Origin: Grifola frondosa
Lineage: Eukaryota > Basidiomycota > Agaricomycetes > Polyporales > Grifolaceae
Length of the DNA: 64,000 bases
NCBI GenBank assembly: GCA_001683735.1
Contig: LUGG01000014.1
Coordinates: 248,001 to 312,000, forward strand
Direction: 5' to 3'
The notes beneath the pieces were generated by a model. The model was not told where the DNA came from, ran no database searches, and was given only the letters and a program-made list of their open reading frames with translations. The position numbers and the translations under genes were made by a program. Shown here in pieces: positions 36,950 to 49,623 of this stretch. The first letter of the stretch is position 1; every line of letters starts with the position of its first letter.

Positions 36950-37397
36950 ATGCCAGTTCCCTGGGAAGCCCTCATTCCTTTTGGTGCATTCATCTTTGCC
37001 CACTGTACCTATCTACCGAACGCGCCCTGAATTTCATTTGTCTCCTTTTACCCAGGACTCATGACGTCCATGTTCGCCGCTGCGGGGACGCTCTTCAACG
37101 TCTCCAAGAGGCTGCAGAACCAGGGAAAGGTATGTATCGGCGTACTTTCATTCGGCATAGCAGGACATTCACTGAGCGCGGTGTGTTTCCTGCAGCCCGT
37201 TAGATACGGCCTTGATCCTTGGGATGAGATGATGATGGAGCGAGACCAACGGCTGACGGGGCATAAACGAGGGCAGAAGGTGAATTCTTCCTTCATCCTT
37301 GCACAGTGCTGGTTTTGATCTTTTGTCGTAGTCGGATCCTGTACCACCGGATGGTTTCGCGACGTCCAGCGCCTGGTACACTGAAAGTGCAATATGA
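36950..37397 (+). CDS. NDUFA1: NADH:ubiquinone oxidoreductase subunit NDUFA1 (MWFE) homologue
   Basis: Exons 36,950-36,983, 37,056-37,129, 37,196-37,279, 37,332-37,397; 85 residues, all phases consistent. This small complex I accessory subunit has one membrane helix (IPFGLMTSMFAAAGTLFNVS) followed by VRYGLDPWDEMMMERDQRLT, the conserved matrix/intermembrane stretch of the MWFE family (WxxxMxERDxRLTG), and a short polar end (TSSAWYTE). Length agrees with fungal members. Each exon is too short to be found by open-frame length alone. Confidence 0.88.
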
Positions 37398-37493
37398 TGT
37401 CGTAGAATACAACGTCAAGTCTTTCTACATACTTGCCCTGGCCTGGTGGCCTGTCGGTCTCACTATAGTTTGTTCACAACAAGATCACACTGT

Positions 37494-38981
37494 TTAAGCA
37501 TCCATTTCTGATTTTAGCCATTCCCACACCTCCTTCACTTGATCGTCCACACCAGATTCTCTGATCAACACATTCTCGTCTACCAACCCGTACCTCTGTC
37601 CCTCCAACCTGGCTACGAATTCCTGCAGTCGCCGACCCAAGGAAGCATCCGCACCTTGTGGTATCGTCAGCGAACATGCCAATATTATGCCGTGCTTGGA
37701 GTGTATCTCTGCAGCCTAAATGCAAGAGTACATGTAAACACTGCAAGATGTGAATAGGTGTTCACTTACAAGTTTTCCCCAGATAAATGAGTGCTGAATA
37801 GAATAGAGGAACTCTGGAGTCTGGCCGTAAGCCCAATCCCAGCTCTGCGGGGTCAGAGATGTGAGATTATTTCCATGCAAATCATGGTAGAGCTTGTACC
37901 GGTAACTCCGTCATTCCTTTATGGATATATGGGATATTGATTGTCTCGTCGTTCTCGTGGATAATGTGAACCTGAAGTTGAAGCGTTACCGGGCCCGACT
38001 ATGAACCGAAACTAACGACTCAACTCACCTGTTCGTCGACGTCGTACTCTCCGCAAAACGCTGTGATCATAGCATCTACGAAGCTCGAATGGCTAATATT
38101 CGGGTATTGTTTTTGTAGATTGAGAACCGGGGACCTAACGGATGCTACCCCTTTGGTTTCCATTGTATCCTGCCGTTCTATTCCTCAGTAAAACCTTACC
38201 ACAATACGAGCACGTTCTGCAGGGACTAACTTTATTTGTACGGAGCAGATCACCCAGCATATCTAGCCTCGTTGTTATTAGCATGGTTCCATGGTGATAG
38301 GCGCGGTCCTTGACAATTTTATATGCTGACCCTGACACGTATTCGTCTCGAGTATCAAAATCAAATGCATTTGTAGAAGAACAGGCATTTTGGGACTTAT
38401 TTTTTCTTTGCCTAGGCAGATGTCATTCCTATCGTTGACATTGGCATCCACCCCGATAGAACGAAGAGCCCGGAGCACCACCCGTGCGGTCGCATGTCTG
38501 TCAAAAGAGGTACGGGGGAGGTGTATTGAGAAGTTGGTGTTCCCAAGATCCTTTAATGCGAAGGGTGATTACAGTATTTGGGAAAATGGAAGAAGAATAC
38601 TTACGTGGTAGACGGTTCCGCCCCCGCTATGCCTGCGTATAAATGGAATTCCAGTCTTACGCGAGACACTTAGGTTGACCTCCTTCCATGGGTTCTGGTT
38701 TCGACCGATAACGACACATGGTTGGTCTCGATACAGCAGGAGGAGTGGTTTCTCTGGCGGTTTATGTCTGAAAAGCCTTATGAACATAACAACAGGTAAA
38801 TTATGGCCAATAATTGATTCAGAACATCAGCTCACCAGTCTTCAAAAGAGAGGTTGAAGTATGGGTTTACAGATTTAGACACGTATATGGCATGGTTTGG
38901 ACTTGAAGTTGCATCGATTATAGTAGCATGTCTTAAGGAAGAAAGAGGCCTTTTAGGCACATAACGCAGACTGGACAGCAT
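37494..38981 (-). CDS. Lipoate-protein ligase (LplA/LIPT1 family), mitochondrial
   Basis: Exons 38,981-38,836, 38,776-38,605, 38,550-38,397, 38,346-38,231, 38,169-38,029, 37,971-37,900, 37,844-37,770, 37,715-37,494; 365 residues. It attaches or transfers lipoyl groups to E2 subunits and the glycine cleavage H protein in mitochondria. Motifs: CVVIGRNQNPWKEV, the lipoate-site RRHSGGGTVYHD, TNFSIHLPR, then SGSAYK with the catalytic Lys region, and YHHGTML. The N-terminus is basic and Ser/Arg-rich, fitting a mitochondrial presequence. C-terminal part ASWDWAYGQTPEF-like (SWDWAYG) is usual for the family. The intron between exons 3 and 4 has a weak GTCCCA donor. LplA versus LIPT1 activity cannot be told from sequence. 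Confidence 0.9.
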
Positions 38982-39609
38982 GCACGTAGCCAGTTAGTAG
39001 CTTAGACGCTCATGTACGCGTCTGTGGCACGCGTTTCGGAGTGTATATTTTGAACTCCGAAAGGGGATATAAGGCTGGAAATTTTCTCCTGCTTTCTTTC
39101 CTCCAGTGTCCGTTCAACTTTTTGAACCGTCAGCCTCTGGCGCAGATCTTCTGATGGCGTTTTTCTAGTTGACGGAGCGAGGCATCCTTCGGGGTGTTCA
39201 CGAGAAGGAGCGTCATTCTCTCTGCCCCCTCTCATCACGACTGAGTCCACTTCGGTGTCGATTCGTCGGAGGGGTTGATGTGGAGGGATGGTGCGACGTT
39301 ATATTCCTGTACTTTCCGTACCCGCCCTTCTTCGGGAGGGTTGCTACTACGTAGCTTGGACGGTTTGGTGAAACCATAACGTAGACATCACTCTTGTTCA
39401 ATCTTTGTATTTGTATATCTTCTGCTCGTGAATATAACATTCTTCGTTCGCGACTTCAGGATGCGTGAGATTCATGCCGATGTGTTTGTTATATGTGTGA
39501 TGTAGACTGCGATTGTTGGTATTCAAAGGACAACTTCGATCCACCCTCCCCAATAGATGGTACATTCCAATAAAATAAAAAGAGGATTAACGAAGGGAAT
39601 AATATACTG
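38982..39609. other. Intergenic with a possible short minus-strand ORF
   Basis: Between the ligase start and the KEX1 3' end. Minus-strand frames at 39,440-39,213 and 39,250-39,002 (Arg/Glu-rich, ending VQNIHSETRATDAYMSV) would join if the G/C run near 39,225 were one base shorter. That could be a small unrecognised gene of about 140 residues or chance. No similarity to a known family was recognised. Confidence 0.3.
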
Positions 39610-42111
39610 CTACACTATGACTTTCTCGTCTTCATCATCGCTCCCTACATCGAAGATGGCTTCATTCTCAAGCGGAGCTGCACGTTCCTTGCCTTTGCGC
39701 AACCTGAACACAGCATCATCATCCTGGTCATCTCCCTGTACCATGGACGTATTCAGTGGGATGTTCTCCTCCTTAGTCGACAGGGGAAGGCCGTGCAATT
39801 TTTGTCTCCGGCTACGCCACCACAGAAACGCTCCAACGACCACTCCGATAAGGACAAGGACGAGTGCTGCAGATCCTGCATTGTAGTATGCTTTAGAGAA
39901 AAGTATGAGCGATATGCATAGCTCGGATCATGCATGATGATAAAATACCTTCCCACATGGCCTTATCTTGCTCTGGTGTCTTGGTGGAAACAGGTGTATT
40001 CGTTGGAATGTCATCTAGCAGAGCAGGAAGAGGCTTGGTGTCATCACCGACAGAACTTGGTATCCTAGCTGAGCCGTCCGTGATGGCGCTGAAGTTGACC
40101 CCCATGAATCGGAGCATCATGTCGTGTGTAACGTCCGGAACGTCATATCCGACCATATGCGAAGCATTGAATATCTGCACGCGCCAGCCGTCAAGTTTTC
40201 CAGTCAGAATGAATAAGTAACAGCGTAGCTCTTTCTATTGCATACCTTCACGTATGTCATATTTCTTGACGTCACCCATGTCCCAGCCGGCGTACCATCG
40301 ACTGACCATGATTGTGTTTGTACCTTCTACAGTGGTGAAACGCGCCATGAGATGAGAACGCAACAGTAGCGAATAGGACGTACCCCGAGACCGGTCTCCC
40401 CATTCCATGTCATCGTTTGAATCATACTCTCAATGCCGACGTAATTGCAGATCAGGTCTTGGTCGCCCACGAAGAGCATGACAGGTATTTTCTCAAGGAC
40501 CTTGGGGAGGACAGTAATTGATGACTCAGAATTTTGTGTGGTGAACTCCATATGAATGCGACCCTTGCACTCAGTCCAGCTTCCAGGAGCATCCGTCGCA
40601 TGCAATGCAGACACGACATCTCTCCGCTACACGAGATGCGAATGAGCGCTGACAAAACCATGAAGAAATGTGGCGCCTACGGCAAGATACGAGTACATGT
40701 CGTGCAGAGGTGGAGGCCAGTTCATACCACACATTGGCTGATCGTCCTCGAGTCGAACGTCATAGATATTCAGACATTTGTTTTTTCCATCAACCCTACC
40801 ATCGAGGATCATCAAGATCCGGAATGAAACAAGTCGTCAGGAGCACTCACGTACGGTCCTTTCCTCTGACTACCTCACCCATGAGAGACTCGCATACGTC
40901 GACCTTGACCGGTTCCGTTTCTGAATAGCGGGCCATTTCCTGCATGCACGTATCTGTGAATTCCTTTCCCCGTTTCCAATCCTTCGTTGGCAGAAATGGT
41001 ATCAACATGCGGATGATAGAATTGTACATAGTAAAAGGAGTTACCTCGGAATTCTCTTCCACAAGGCCATGTTTCACGGCATAGTCGAGATACGAGGGAT
41101 ATTGTCGCCGCGCGTCAATCCAACCATTACCGATCGCAGCACCCCGTAGCGGCACGTTTAGATTGGAAGAAAGAAGAGCATCCGCTGAAAACTCGCATGA
41201 ACACCAACACGCAACACAGCGAGGAGCGGTCAAGCTCACCAAAATAAGGGATATACTGGCCGGCGAAGCTTTCACCGGCAATATAAGTCTGATACAAAAG
41301 TCACTCAATTATTTGAGCATCAATAATATGGAATGCAGCGCACGTCGATAGTCCTATACTCAGGGAACACCTTGTAGAAGTTATGGAGGAACTCTATAAA
41401 ATGGCTAGACGCCTGAGAAGAATTACGACCCAACTATTCATGGATAACAGATAGACGTACCTCTGGAAGATCATGAAGGTAGTGGTTTGTTGACGTATAG
41501 GAAAAGCCCGTGCCTGCGGGCTGATCCACTGAGAGGCGATTGTAATGTATAAGCATCTTCTCGGTTCCGTGTAGAGCCATGACCTACCAAATACCATGGT
41601 GGTATATTCCTCCCATCCACCGTCGGCCGTCTTCAGCCCACCCTTCCCATCTAACCGCCAAGGACCAACTTCCATCATTAGGCCGTCAAATGAGGAACAT
41701 CCTGGACCACCCTAAAGATGTATACACATTAAAGCACTCAAATAAATTTACACAGCTGCACGCACATTAAACCAGAAGATTATGCGCTCCTTGTCCGCGG
41801 TCCGTCTGGCCTTCACCATCACGAAGAACAGGTGCGCAGTAATCTCTGTAGCAGGAGCGGTCGACGCATTTGGATCAGACGATAGGTGCCCAGAGAATAA
41901 GCGTAGCGGTCGAGATTCGTCCTGATGCAAGTCCGGTAGTTTCGAGACGTAGAACGAAGCAGCAGAGGGTACTGAATTCTGTCAGGAGCGCGAGATCTGC
42001 ACTAGACCTATATGACTTACCTCCATCGGTAGGTGCCCCAAGAATACTAGGAGGAAACAGAAACGGCGGAAGAAGTGCGTACAACAAGCCGAGACATAGT
42101 AAACGCAGCAT
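39610..42111 (-). CDS. KEX1: Pheromone-processing serine carboxypeptidase KEX1
   Basis: Exons 42,111-42,021, 41,971-41,766, 41,711-41,588, 41,528-41,461, 41,412-41,344, 41,288-41,240, 41,184-41,045, 40,981-40,851, 40,795-40,681, 40,626-40,384, 40,323-40,246, 40,174-39,949, 39,890-39,610; 606 residues. Trans-Golgi carboxypeptidase that trims basic residues from precursors. Signal peptide at 1-25. Active-site Ser in [10 protein letters not shown], then [25 protein letters not shown], catalytic Asp in [12 protein letters not shown] and His in [13 protein letters not shown] membrane helix near residue 525 and an acidic cytosolic tail follow, as in KEX1. The intron before exon 8 is open in frame and could be retained. 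Confidence 0.95.
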
Positions 42112-42472
42112 GCTGTAGGCACAGTTGGTTGTTGTCGACACTCGGAGTAGGGGTAAACTGCGACTGCGCACTACCAGCACTCAGGAGCGCAAATCTATCT
42201 GTAGGCTAGGCCGAGATTAGGAGCAGGTATCACCTTAGAGTGAGCCAAGTAAAGCGCGTTGGAAGGAGACAAGAGCATTAGCTCTTGGTTGAGCTTCGGA
42301 CTTGTCCCAACACCAAGTCACCGTGTGAGCGATCATTCAGAATATCCTCACGGTTTATTTATAATAGGTGCGCGTCACTTTCTGAACTTATCTTATCGCT
42401 CGTTTAAGTCAGCGACCACCTTCAGGAGGATTTCAACTCAAGGGAAATTCAGAAGAACTTCACTCTGTTCCA
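42112..42472. promoter_or_regulatory. Divergent promoter region KEX1 / thioredoxin-fold protein
   Basis: 361 bp between divergent starts. A TATA-like TTTATTTATAATAGG stretch lies about 110 bp before the plus-strand ATG. No other element was recognised. Confidence 0.4.
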
Positions 42473-43651
42473 ATGAAGCTTCCATACATCCTCCTGGCCT
42501 CGTTGGCCTGCGCTGCATCCGTAAATGCGCAATATTTCTCTCCAGGATGGACCCCTGGCCAGGCCGTGACGAGCGAACCGGATTCCGCCACCGCGACGTT
42601 CGACTCCAATGCGGTACCAACTTCGCAGTCGCGTCCTGCAAATGGCGACGGTAGTCTCTCCTCACTGTTCGATGTCAGCAAGTTGCTATCGTCGGGCCCT
42701 GTCTCGTCGCTCTTCGGCAAGTTGGGTGTGAACATCACGGAGCGGCTAAAGGCAGCCAAGACATCTCCCTGGGATCTGAGAGTGCCCATGATTACGGATG
42801 ACAATTATGAGGAGATGATTGTCAACGAGCCACTTACACAGGAGGAGGAAGCGGACAGAGTGTGGATTTTAGTCATGTAAGCTCGACCTGTTCGACGTGC
42901 TCGCGCAAGGGTCTCTATCTGAACGCAGTTCACAGTACCGCCACCGCTGGTCAAACGAGCGGTCTCTCGAAAGTTATGGACGATCAGTTCGATAGCGCGT
43001 ATAATACCAGTCTGGTCGAGAATGACTTGCCGAATGTGCGTTGGGGTCGCATCGACTATCTGAACGTCACGTACATCACTACCAAATGGTCCATCTGGCA
43101 GTGATGGCTTTTATGCATTACTGTAATCATTTTGTATGCTGATGGCTTGTCAGAGCGCCGTATTTAGTGATCCTGACAGACCGCGGACAAACGCTGCGCT
43201 TCTACAAGGCGAGCCATGTGAGGCTGAATGCCGATTTAATTCGAGAATTTCTCAAGGAAGAAGGATGGCGTAATACTCCACCTTGGAAGACAGCGTTTGC
43301 CCCAGGTGGCAAGAGGTAAGTCTTCATTATCTTTGATCTCTTCGCCATGGCTAACTTATTTTCAGGGAATTTGTTCTGCATTATTATGCCCTCGTATTGA
43401 AAGCTATATACGACGTGGTTGTGCGAGTGCCAAGGTGGCTTCTCATGATTCTTTCCGGCGGTCTGGCGAGCGTGGTCATGCGACTCATTCATCGAAACCC
43501 GGAGACAGGGTTGCCCGTGGTACGTAAGTCCCCCGCGCCTACGCCCGCACCTGATGCACCTTCGCAAGCCGCGACAACTGCGATTGATAGCAGTACAGGC
43601 GCAAGCCCTGTGAAAGGGAAGGGAAAGCAGCGGAGAGCTGCAAAGAAGTAA
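42473..43651 (+). CDS. Secretory-pathway thioredoxin-fold membrane protein
   Basis: Exons 42,473-42,876, 42,936-43,100, 43,154-43,315, 43,366-43,651; 338 residues. The first 19 residues are a signal peptide (cleavage after VNA). The middle reads WDLRVPMITDDNYEEMI ... RVWILVI ... NVRWGRIDYLNVTYITTKW, the beta-alpha-beta pattern of a thioredoxin-like domain but without a CxxC motif at the usual place. A hydrophobic segment near residues 275-295 (PRWLLMILSGGLASVVM) is followed by a short Lys-rich tail ending KGKGKQRRAAKK, an ER-retrieval-like dibasic end. A conserved basidiomycete family of unknown role (from memory of similar proteins). It may be a redox-inactive ER chaperone-type protein (inference). 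Confidence 0.75.
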
Positions 43652-43895
43652 CCTGATTATCTTGTAACTTATACCGGATTCGCATGATGGATTAGAATGG
43701 ATAACGATGGCGGATCAGGATTTTTGAAGAGTTGATATATATCTTGCTGGATTGTTGTATACTTTATGTGCTTGTTGACAACTTGTGGTTTTGTGACACC
43801 TCAAATGCATCTCAAGAGCAGGGGATCCATTCAAGTCGAAAGAACGAACATGTAATGATACATACAATAATACCAGCAAAGATAGCGAAGAACTT

Positions 43896-44960
43896 CTACT
43901 CCTTGTAGGGGTAGTCGAACTTAGGCTGGTCCTTGCGTCTCCAAAGTTTCCTCCTGTAAAATTGTGAGCCGAGTTCATCATGTTCAAATGAGGGCCCTCA
44001 CTTCTTCTTGGTGGGAACATGTTCTGCGTAGACTTCTACACAGTACTTCAATTTAAACTCTCGGATGAATCGTGGATCCCTGGAAAACATTAACATTCAA
44101 TCGCTAGTCCGATTAAAAGATGACAGGTTAACCGACCAAAGTTCGCTTGCAATACCAAGGTCTTTGCAGCAACGCATCAAAGCATTGCTTTTGCAAGCTT
44201 CCGTTGCGGTCGGAACACCATTGGGGTCGAAGTACTCTTGTTCTCCCCGAGCAATCGCAACAAGTCTACATCAATGCTTGAGCAATTAACATGGTAGACC
44301 ATTTTTGGAAGAAATGCACCTTCCCAGACAAACTAAGGCATATTCTCTGCTGACGATCTTCGGACCAACGTTCGTCTGACCTCTTGGAGCAAGACCCCAA
44401 CCACCAGGACCGAAAGCCTTGTTGAGTACGCGTCGATACTTGATCTCAGGGAGGTATATTAGCCCATCTGAAATCAAGGCGTCAGCAGCCGTATGGAGGG
44501 CGCAGAAGCAGCCCATAAACTCACCAGGTTTGATCTCTACGTCCATTGCGTCTATCGGGGCCAGTAACACATCGGCAGCTTCCTTGGGGAAAGGCTGCTG
44601 CGAGAGCCCGAAATAACTTTTCGACCAATCCGTAGCTGTGTTATCCAGCTCGTTCCCATTAATCTGTTCTCCTACGTCGAGCGGGAATGAACCGTTCGAT
44701 GCGGATGGAGACGCGGTAGTAGGGGAGGTGCTTGCTTCGGGACTTTCGACATTGTCAGCCGTGCTGGGGAGCGTGTCGGTATTGCCAGTTCCCACAGCAG
44801 TGCTCGCCCTGGCGGCTGGAGTCTTTGACGCAGTGCTCCTAACGGTCGAGGAACGCGATGTCGTCGTCCTAGCGGTGACAATCGACCTAGTCGAGCTAAG
44901 GTGTATCCGAGGGGACACCTTGGGAACAAAGAATCTCCCGAACATAAGCCTGCTCGCCAT
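43896..44960 (-). CDS. MGM101: Mitochondrial genome maintenance protein MGM101
   Basis: Exons 44,960-44,525, 44,467-44,320, 44,265-44,137, 44,079-44,002, 43,953-43,896; 282 residues. MGM101 is a Rad52-like single-strand-DNA annealing protein of mitochondrial nucleoids, needed for mtDNA repair. The N-terminal 60 residues are Arg/Ser/Thr-rich (mitochondrial presequence), then a low-complexity Ser/Thr linker. The core has [56 protein letters not shown] and the basic C-terminus ending [10 protein letters not shown]. Length is close to family members. ATG at 44,960 was chosen because the longer frame upstream adds an untypical leader. Confidence 0.95.
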
Positions 44961-45308
44961 TTTTGCGAGATTTGCGAGAGCTGGCAAATGCTTTGAGGAC
45001 AGATGTTGTCCGGAACGTTGTGAAAACGCGTTGGATCGTGACCACAAAGATGGCGGAACGACGCGTCACATTGCGTCACGTCGCGTCGCGTCGGAAAGTT
45101 GTCACAGTGTCTATGGCCGCCGTGGTCAAGTTGTTCGTGAATTGCAACTTGATTCTAGTGCTGGCCTTGCAAGAATTGACAGCGTACCCAATTTACAATG
45201 TAGGTCTGCGAATGTCTTTCTTCTACCTGCTAGACATTGAAATTTTTATCACAAAGCATCCGAATCCCAGCGGCATACGAAACGCGTTCGTCAAGTTCAA
45301 AGGCAAAG
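44961..45308. promoter_or_regulatory. Divergent promoter region MGM101 / GCP5-like
   Basis: 348 bp between divergent starts. A CG-rich repeat of GTCGCGTC-type units lies near 45,060-45,100. The plus-strand gene could start at an in-frame ATG at 45,237, which would shorten this region. Confidence 0.35.
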
Positions 45309-48300
45309 ATGCCACCTGAGAGGCCTAATTCTAGTGCATCAGCTAGACCCTCCTCTAGTGCTTCTTCTGTTCGCCCCTCATCCAGTGCCTCTTCAGTTCA
45401 GCCCTCTTCCAGTGCTTCTCTACATCCTTCAGCTAGTGCTCCGACTCGTTCATCCTCTAGGACATCCACTCGTCCCGCATCCAGTGCTTCTATACGTCCA
45501 TCTTCCAGCGCATCTACTCGACCACCATCAAGTGCCTCCTCTGTGAGGCCAGCACCGAGTGCGTCTCGGCCAGCATCACGCGCAACGCAACGGCCCATAT
45601 CACGCTTCTCCCAACGTCCGTCGACGCGACAATCTTTGCGTCTGCTACCTTTCTATCAAGAACTAGTCACACAGGTGACAGGTCTGACCGCGGAGAGTGA
45701 CCAGGAGAACTTTCGCACTGCTGTCGACTTTGTCTCAAGGAATCTAGATCAGACCGCCAGACCATCAGGCAGCACTGACTTTGCTACAGTAGACAAGCAC
45801 GTCCGCGGGTGAGCATTCATGCATTCATGCACGTTGTTATCATCAACGCATCTCAGCCATGCACAGAAGGCTCGGATAAATTCTTATGATACCCTGGCAA
45901 CAGCGCTCGAGACTTCATACAAAAAATTGAAGAATCAATCACAGAATTGTGGTGATCTAGATGCAGAAATTCAAGTGAGCTTTTTAGGCTCCTCATTTGC
46001 GATTATAAGCTCATGTTTTGCTCTGAAGCTCTCCCGTCTGCCTGATCATCTCCAGCTGCTGGTAAATATGTCGCTATGCCCTGCAGCGTATCAGTGCGTG
46101 ATTGAGACCCCTTAGATGCTACTTTCGCTACCCCCAGTTCAGTCGACTCTCGATTTTGCGGAGAAATACCTGGATGGAGTTAAAAATCCATCAAAGATGC
46201 CATCCATTCTAACTTGGAAAGACATCTTAGCAGATGAGCCATTTGAAGGACAGCATTGGGAGGGAGCTTACGGTTTACCACCAGGGTCTACGGTAGAAAA
46301 TTGGGACTCACATAGCGAAGGAAGTACACCGTCGCTATCACCATGGGACGATTCTGACGACCTCGACGATTCGAGATCTTCGTCAGAACTTCTGGATGAT
46401 GTGTCAGAGCCTCCACAGATATTCAACAGGGTGGATATCATTCCCACCGTTATGAATAATCGACCCACGAACATATATCAGCACCGCAAGGACGTTGAGG
46501 ACCTTTACGCCAGACAATATTGGAGGGCTGACTGGCATCCTGATGTCCCAAACGATCGGTCGTTCAACATAGGTGACCCTTCGACCTTAGGTTAGCTATC
46601 ACTATGACGGTGAAATATGATCTGATTCTGGCAAGACAGGACCATCCTTTCACCAGGCTCTTGCGGAGAGAACCACGCTTAAGATACATGATCCCGCCAA
46701 AGAGGTTTGGAATCCGCTTCTTTATGAGCAATGTGCCAATGCTCATGCATGGAACTAGCGATATATATATGAACATGATGCCGTTCGCGAAATTCTGATG
46801 GCCTTGCAAGGCCGACGAAATATCATGTTGTCGTGGGTTCATCACGGTCCTCATGCATTTTCATTTGTTGTAAGTCATCGAGTTTCTTGGGTTTATGCGA
46901 CTTCAACTTCGTCTACTATCCTAGCAACCCTCGTCTTCGCCTCGCTTGCTGCATCTCACTAGTGGCGCACAAACCTCTATCTTGATGTCGTTCGCGAAAA
47001 TGGCGACTACTTTGGAGCACCTACGGAAATTTGTCATTGCAATATTTGCAAAGACTTCGCAGGCTATGCCGGCTACTGAGAGCAAACCTGCGCATCTTGC
47101 GAGTTTAAGCCGCAGAAGCACCCGGACGCTCGAAGCCTTCTCAGATGCTGTAGATTCTCAGCTGCGAGGCTTTGACAAATGGTGCGCTGCGAAGGAGGAA
47201 GAAATATGCCTAGCACAAGGCGGCATCGGACCACCACTAGTCGTCAGTTTGCTTAGTCTTGAGAAGGCCCTTCGAGATACTTTCTCAGCAACATTCAACG
47301 TACTTCTGGAGGTCCTCCGAGACGTGATCCAAAGAGCCCAACGGTCTCCTGATCCTATCATAGATATTTGGACGCTGCCAGACCTGCCTACCCGCATCTC
47401 CCCTCCTGCTCTCACCGCTTTGTTGCTGGATTCTCTTCTCGATGCTGTCCAGTCAAACATTTCCATAGGTGATGTTGTCACCTCTTCCGCCTTGATGAAT
47501 GTCTTTAGCGAGACTGCGGAGCCAGTATGGTCCATGATCGGCCAGTGGATGAAGGACGGCATGCCCGTGCGAGACGTCATCGTGCAGAATGCAGCCCGAC
47601 AAGAAGCACTAGATGATGAGTTCTTCATTGAGGACAACGAGGTCGCCATGCTGGATCCGGACTTTTGGGCTGAAGGTTTCACACTTCGGAACGGCCAGGC
47701 TGACGAACAGGAGAATAGACCGACTTCAGTCCCCGTGTTCCTCGCGCATATCGCAGAGCTCGTACTTGGAACAGGCAAAGTTATCGGCCTGCTTCGTGCA
47801 CTTGGAATTCCTGCCTTGTTTGATCGTGAAGAGGAGCAACAATGGCTTGCTGATTGGCGATCATTCAAACACTCTTCCATTCGGTTCTTCGTTCAAGTGC
47901 TAGTGATAATCTTTCGGACAGCATCTCCGTCCTTCAAGGACAATCGATCATGTCGTCAACTGACAACCTTTCCCACCTCATATATGACGGGTTGCTACCA
48001 TCTTCTCAAGTTGCGCACGAAATTCTGACGAAGGTTCTGGTCGAGGACTGTGACCTATGGCTACATCTTGCTGCCATGGAGGATCTGTTTCTGATGAGGA
48101 GAGGGGATGCGATGTCGCATTTCGTGGACGTGCTGTTCTCCAGAGTAGGTCCGCTTTAGCATTATGATTCTCATTACTGATGTATCTCAGATGGACAGTC
48201 GTCTACCCTGGAATGACTTCCACTTCATGAATAGCGCCTTTCGCGATATTGCTGACTTGGGAGCCGTGCGATGGATTGACTCTTCCCTCGTCCGCATCTC

Positions 48301-49381
48301 ACATAGGGGAAACAAGGATAAAAATGTCAACCAAACAGTGAAAGCCATCGACGGCCTTCTCATTGAGTATGCGGTCCCGTTCCCACTGACATATATTTTT
48401 GGCCCACGGACAATGCAAGTCTATTCTTCCATTTTCGCATTCGTCCTTCAAATCCGCCGAGCGAAGAGCACGCTTGAACGGATATTGGTCCGTGATGCCT
48501 TTGGTAATGCATCACATATGGATGGTGAAATGAAGGTGTTCTACGCCATGCGTAGCAGGTTGTCCTGGTTTATCAAGTGAGTGTTTCATCTCAAGTTGTA
48601 TACTCATTCTGATTGTTGTGATAGCACCTTGTTGAATTTCATAGCAACCAATGTAAGATACTGACTGCTTCTCAGTGTTCCCAGCTGACCATCGCATAGG
48701 TTCTCCACACGCAAGTGCTGAGTTTTCACAGTGCCTTCGGCCAAGTAAAGTCACTCGACGAGATGATTCGCCTCCACAACGAACAGTGAGTGCTATTATC
48801 CGCCGTCTTTTCCGGTTAATCATATCGCATCTAGTCTTGATAAGATTGAAGGGCGGTGCTTGCTACAACGGAATGTACGACGGTTTTTTCATTATGTCGA
48901 ACTGCCTAATTCTTCCTAAAAGACATCAGCTTTGCATCGCGCGATCATATCCATTCTCGACATGACACTGCACTACAGTGACTGCTTCGTCGCCTTCGCA
49001 GGAGACACAACCCATGACATCTCACGCGGCTCCGTTAGCATGATGAAGCGCCACCGGAGTCGGAGACAGCGCCAACAAAAGAAGAACATTATTGGGTTCT
49101 CTATGTCCTTGCGAGAAGCACGTATCAGTTCTGACTCCGACTCGGATACGGACGGGGATCTTGCGGAAGGCAACGACGTTGAGCCATCCTTCTCTATGGC
49201 TACATCGTCCATTTCCTTCGCCGAGGAGGGCTTCGTGACCCGACTGGATAGGATGTCCACTGAGCTCGACGCTTTGGTGCGTTTTATCAGAAGAGGGGTA
49301 GAAAGCCTCGCGGCAGGTACTGGGGAAGCGGCAGCAGCATTTGGGATCTTCGCGTTCGCATTAGAAGACTGGGATAGATAG
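45309..49381 (+). CDS. Gamma-tubulin complex component 5 (GCP5)-like
   Basis: Exons 45,309-45,808, 45,857-45,974, 46,029-46,061, 46,116-46,590, 46,640-46,704, 46,759-46,869, 46,925-48,144, 48,191-48,576, 48,625-48,652, 48,700-48,785, 48,835-48,874, 48,923-49,381; about 1,173 residues. Spc97/Spc98 family protein of the microtubule-nucleating gamma-tubulin ring complex. N-terminal GRIP1-like part contains WEGAYGLPPGSTVENW, typical of GCP5; the C-terminal GRIP2-like part has VDCDLWLH-like VEDCDLWLHLAAM, LLIEYAVPFPLTYIFGP and the long helical end. Residues 5-95 are a Ser-rich tandem repeat. One base seems missing near 47,867-47,869: the frame before (LADWRSF) and after (SASDNLSDSI) differ by one. 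GCP4-6 identity is by motif, GCP5 the best guess. Confidence 0.85.
45318..45600 (+). repeat. Coding minisatellite: Ser-rich tandem repeat
   Basis: Degenerate 24-30 bp units encoding SSASxRPS-type repeats, at least ten in a row, within exon 1 of the GCP5-like gene. It shows imperfect copies and no frame breaks. Length variation between strains is likely. Confidence 0.8.
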
Positions 49382-49623
49382 ATAGACATAGGATCATATG
49401 AAGCCCATGGGCACAGGTATGTACCAAACTCACAATATTGCCGTTGAAATATGGCTACGTACCGAGGGGATATACTACAGGATTGGGCAGTGGATAGGCG
49501 GGGTGATAACAAGAAAAGTAGCGTATGTTAAGGTGTACATATAGCAGTGGAATAGCGCATGAAAGAGATCTCATAGAATGAGAGTCGGGATGCAGCTGTG
49601 CAGCTGCGCTGCAGCGAATTGTC

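Noticed and set aside
40982..41045. Extra KEX1 coding segment (open intron before exon 8)
   Set aside because: Open in frame, but family members join directly at this point and it has normal GTAACT...AAG borders, so kept as an intron with a note.
47158..47880. 240-codon antisense frame in the GCP5-like gene
   Set aside because: Overlaps conserved sense coding sequence and is very Ser-rich, the usual shadow pattern.
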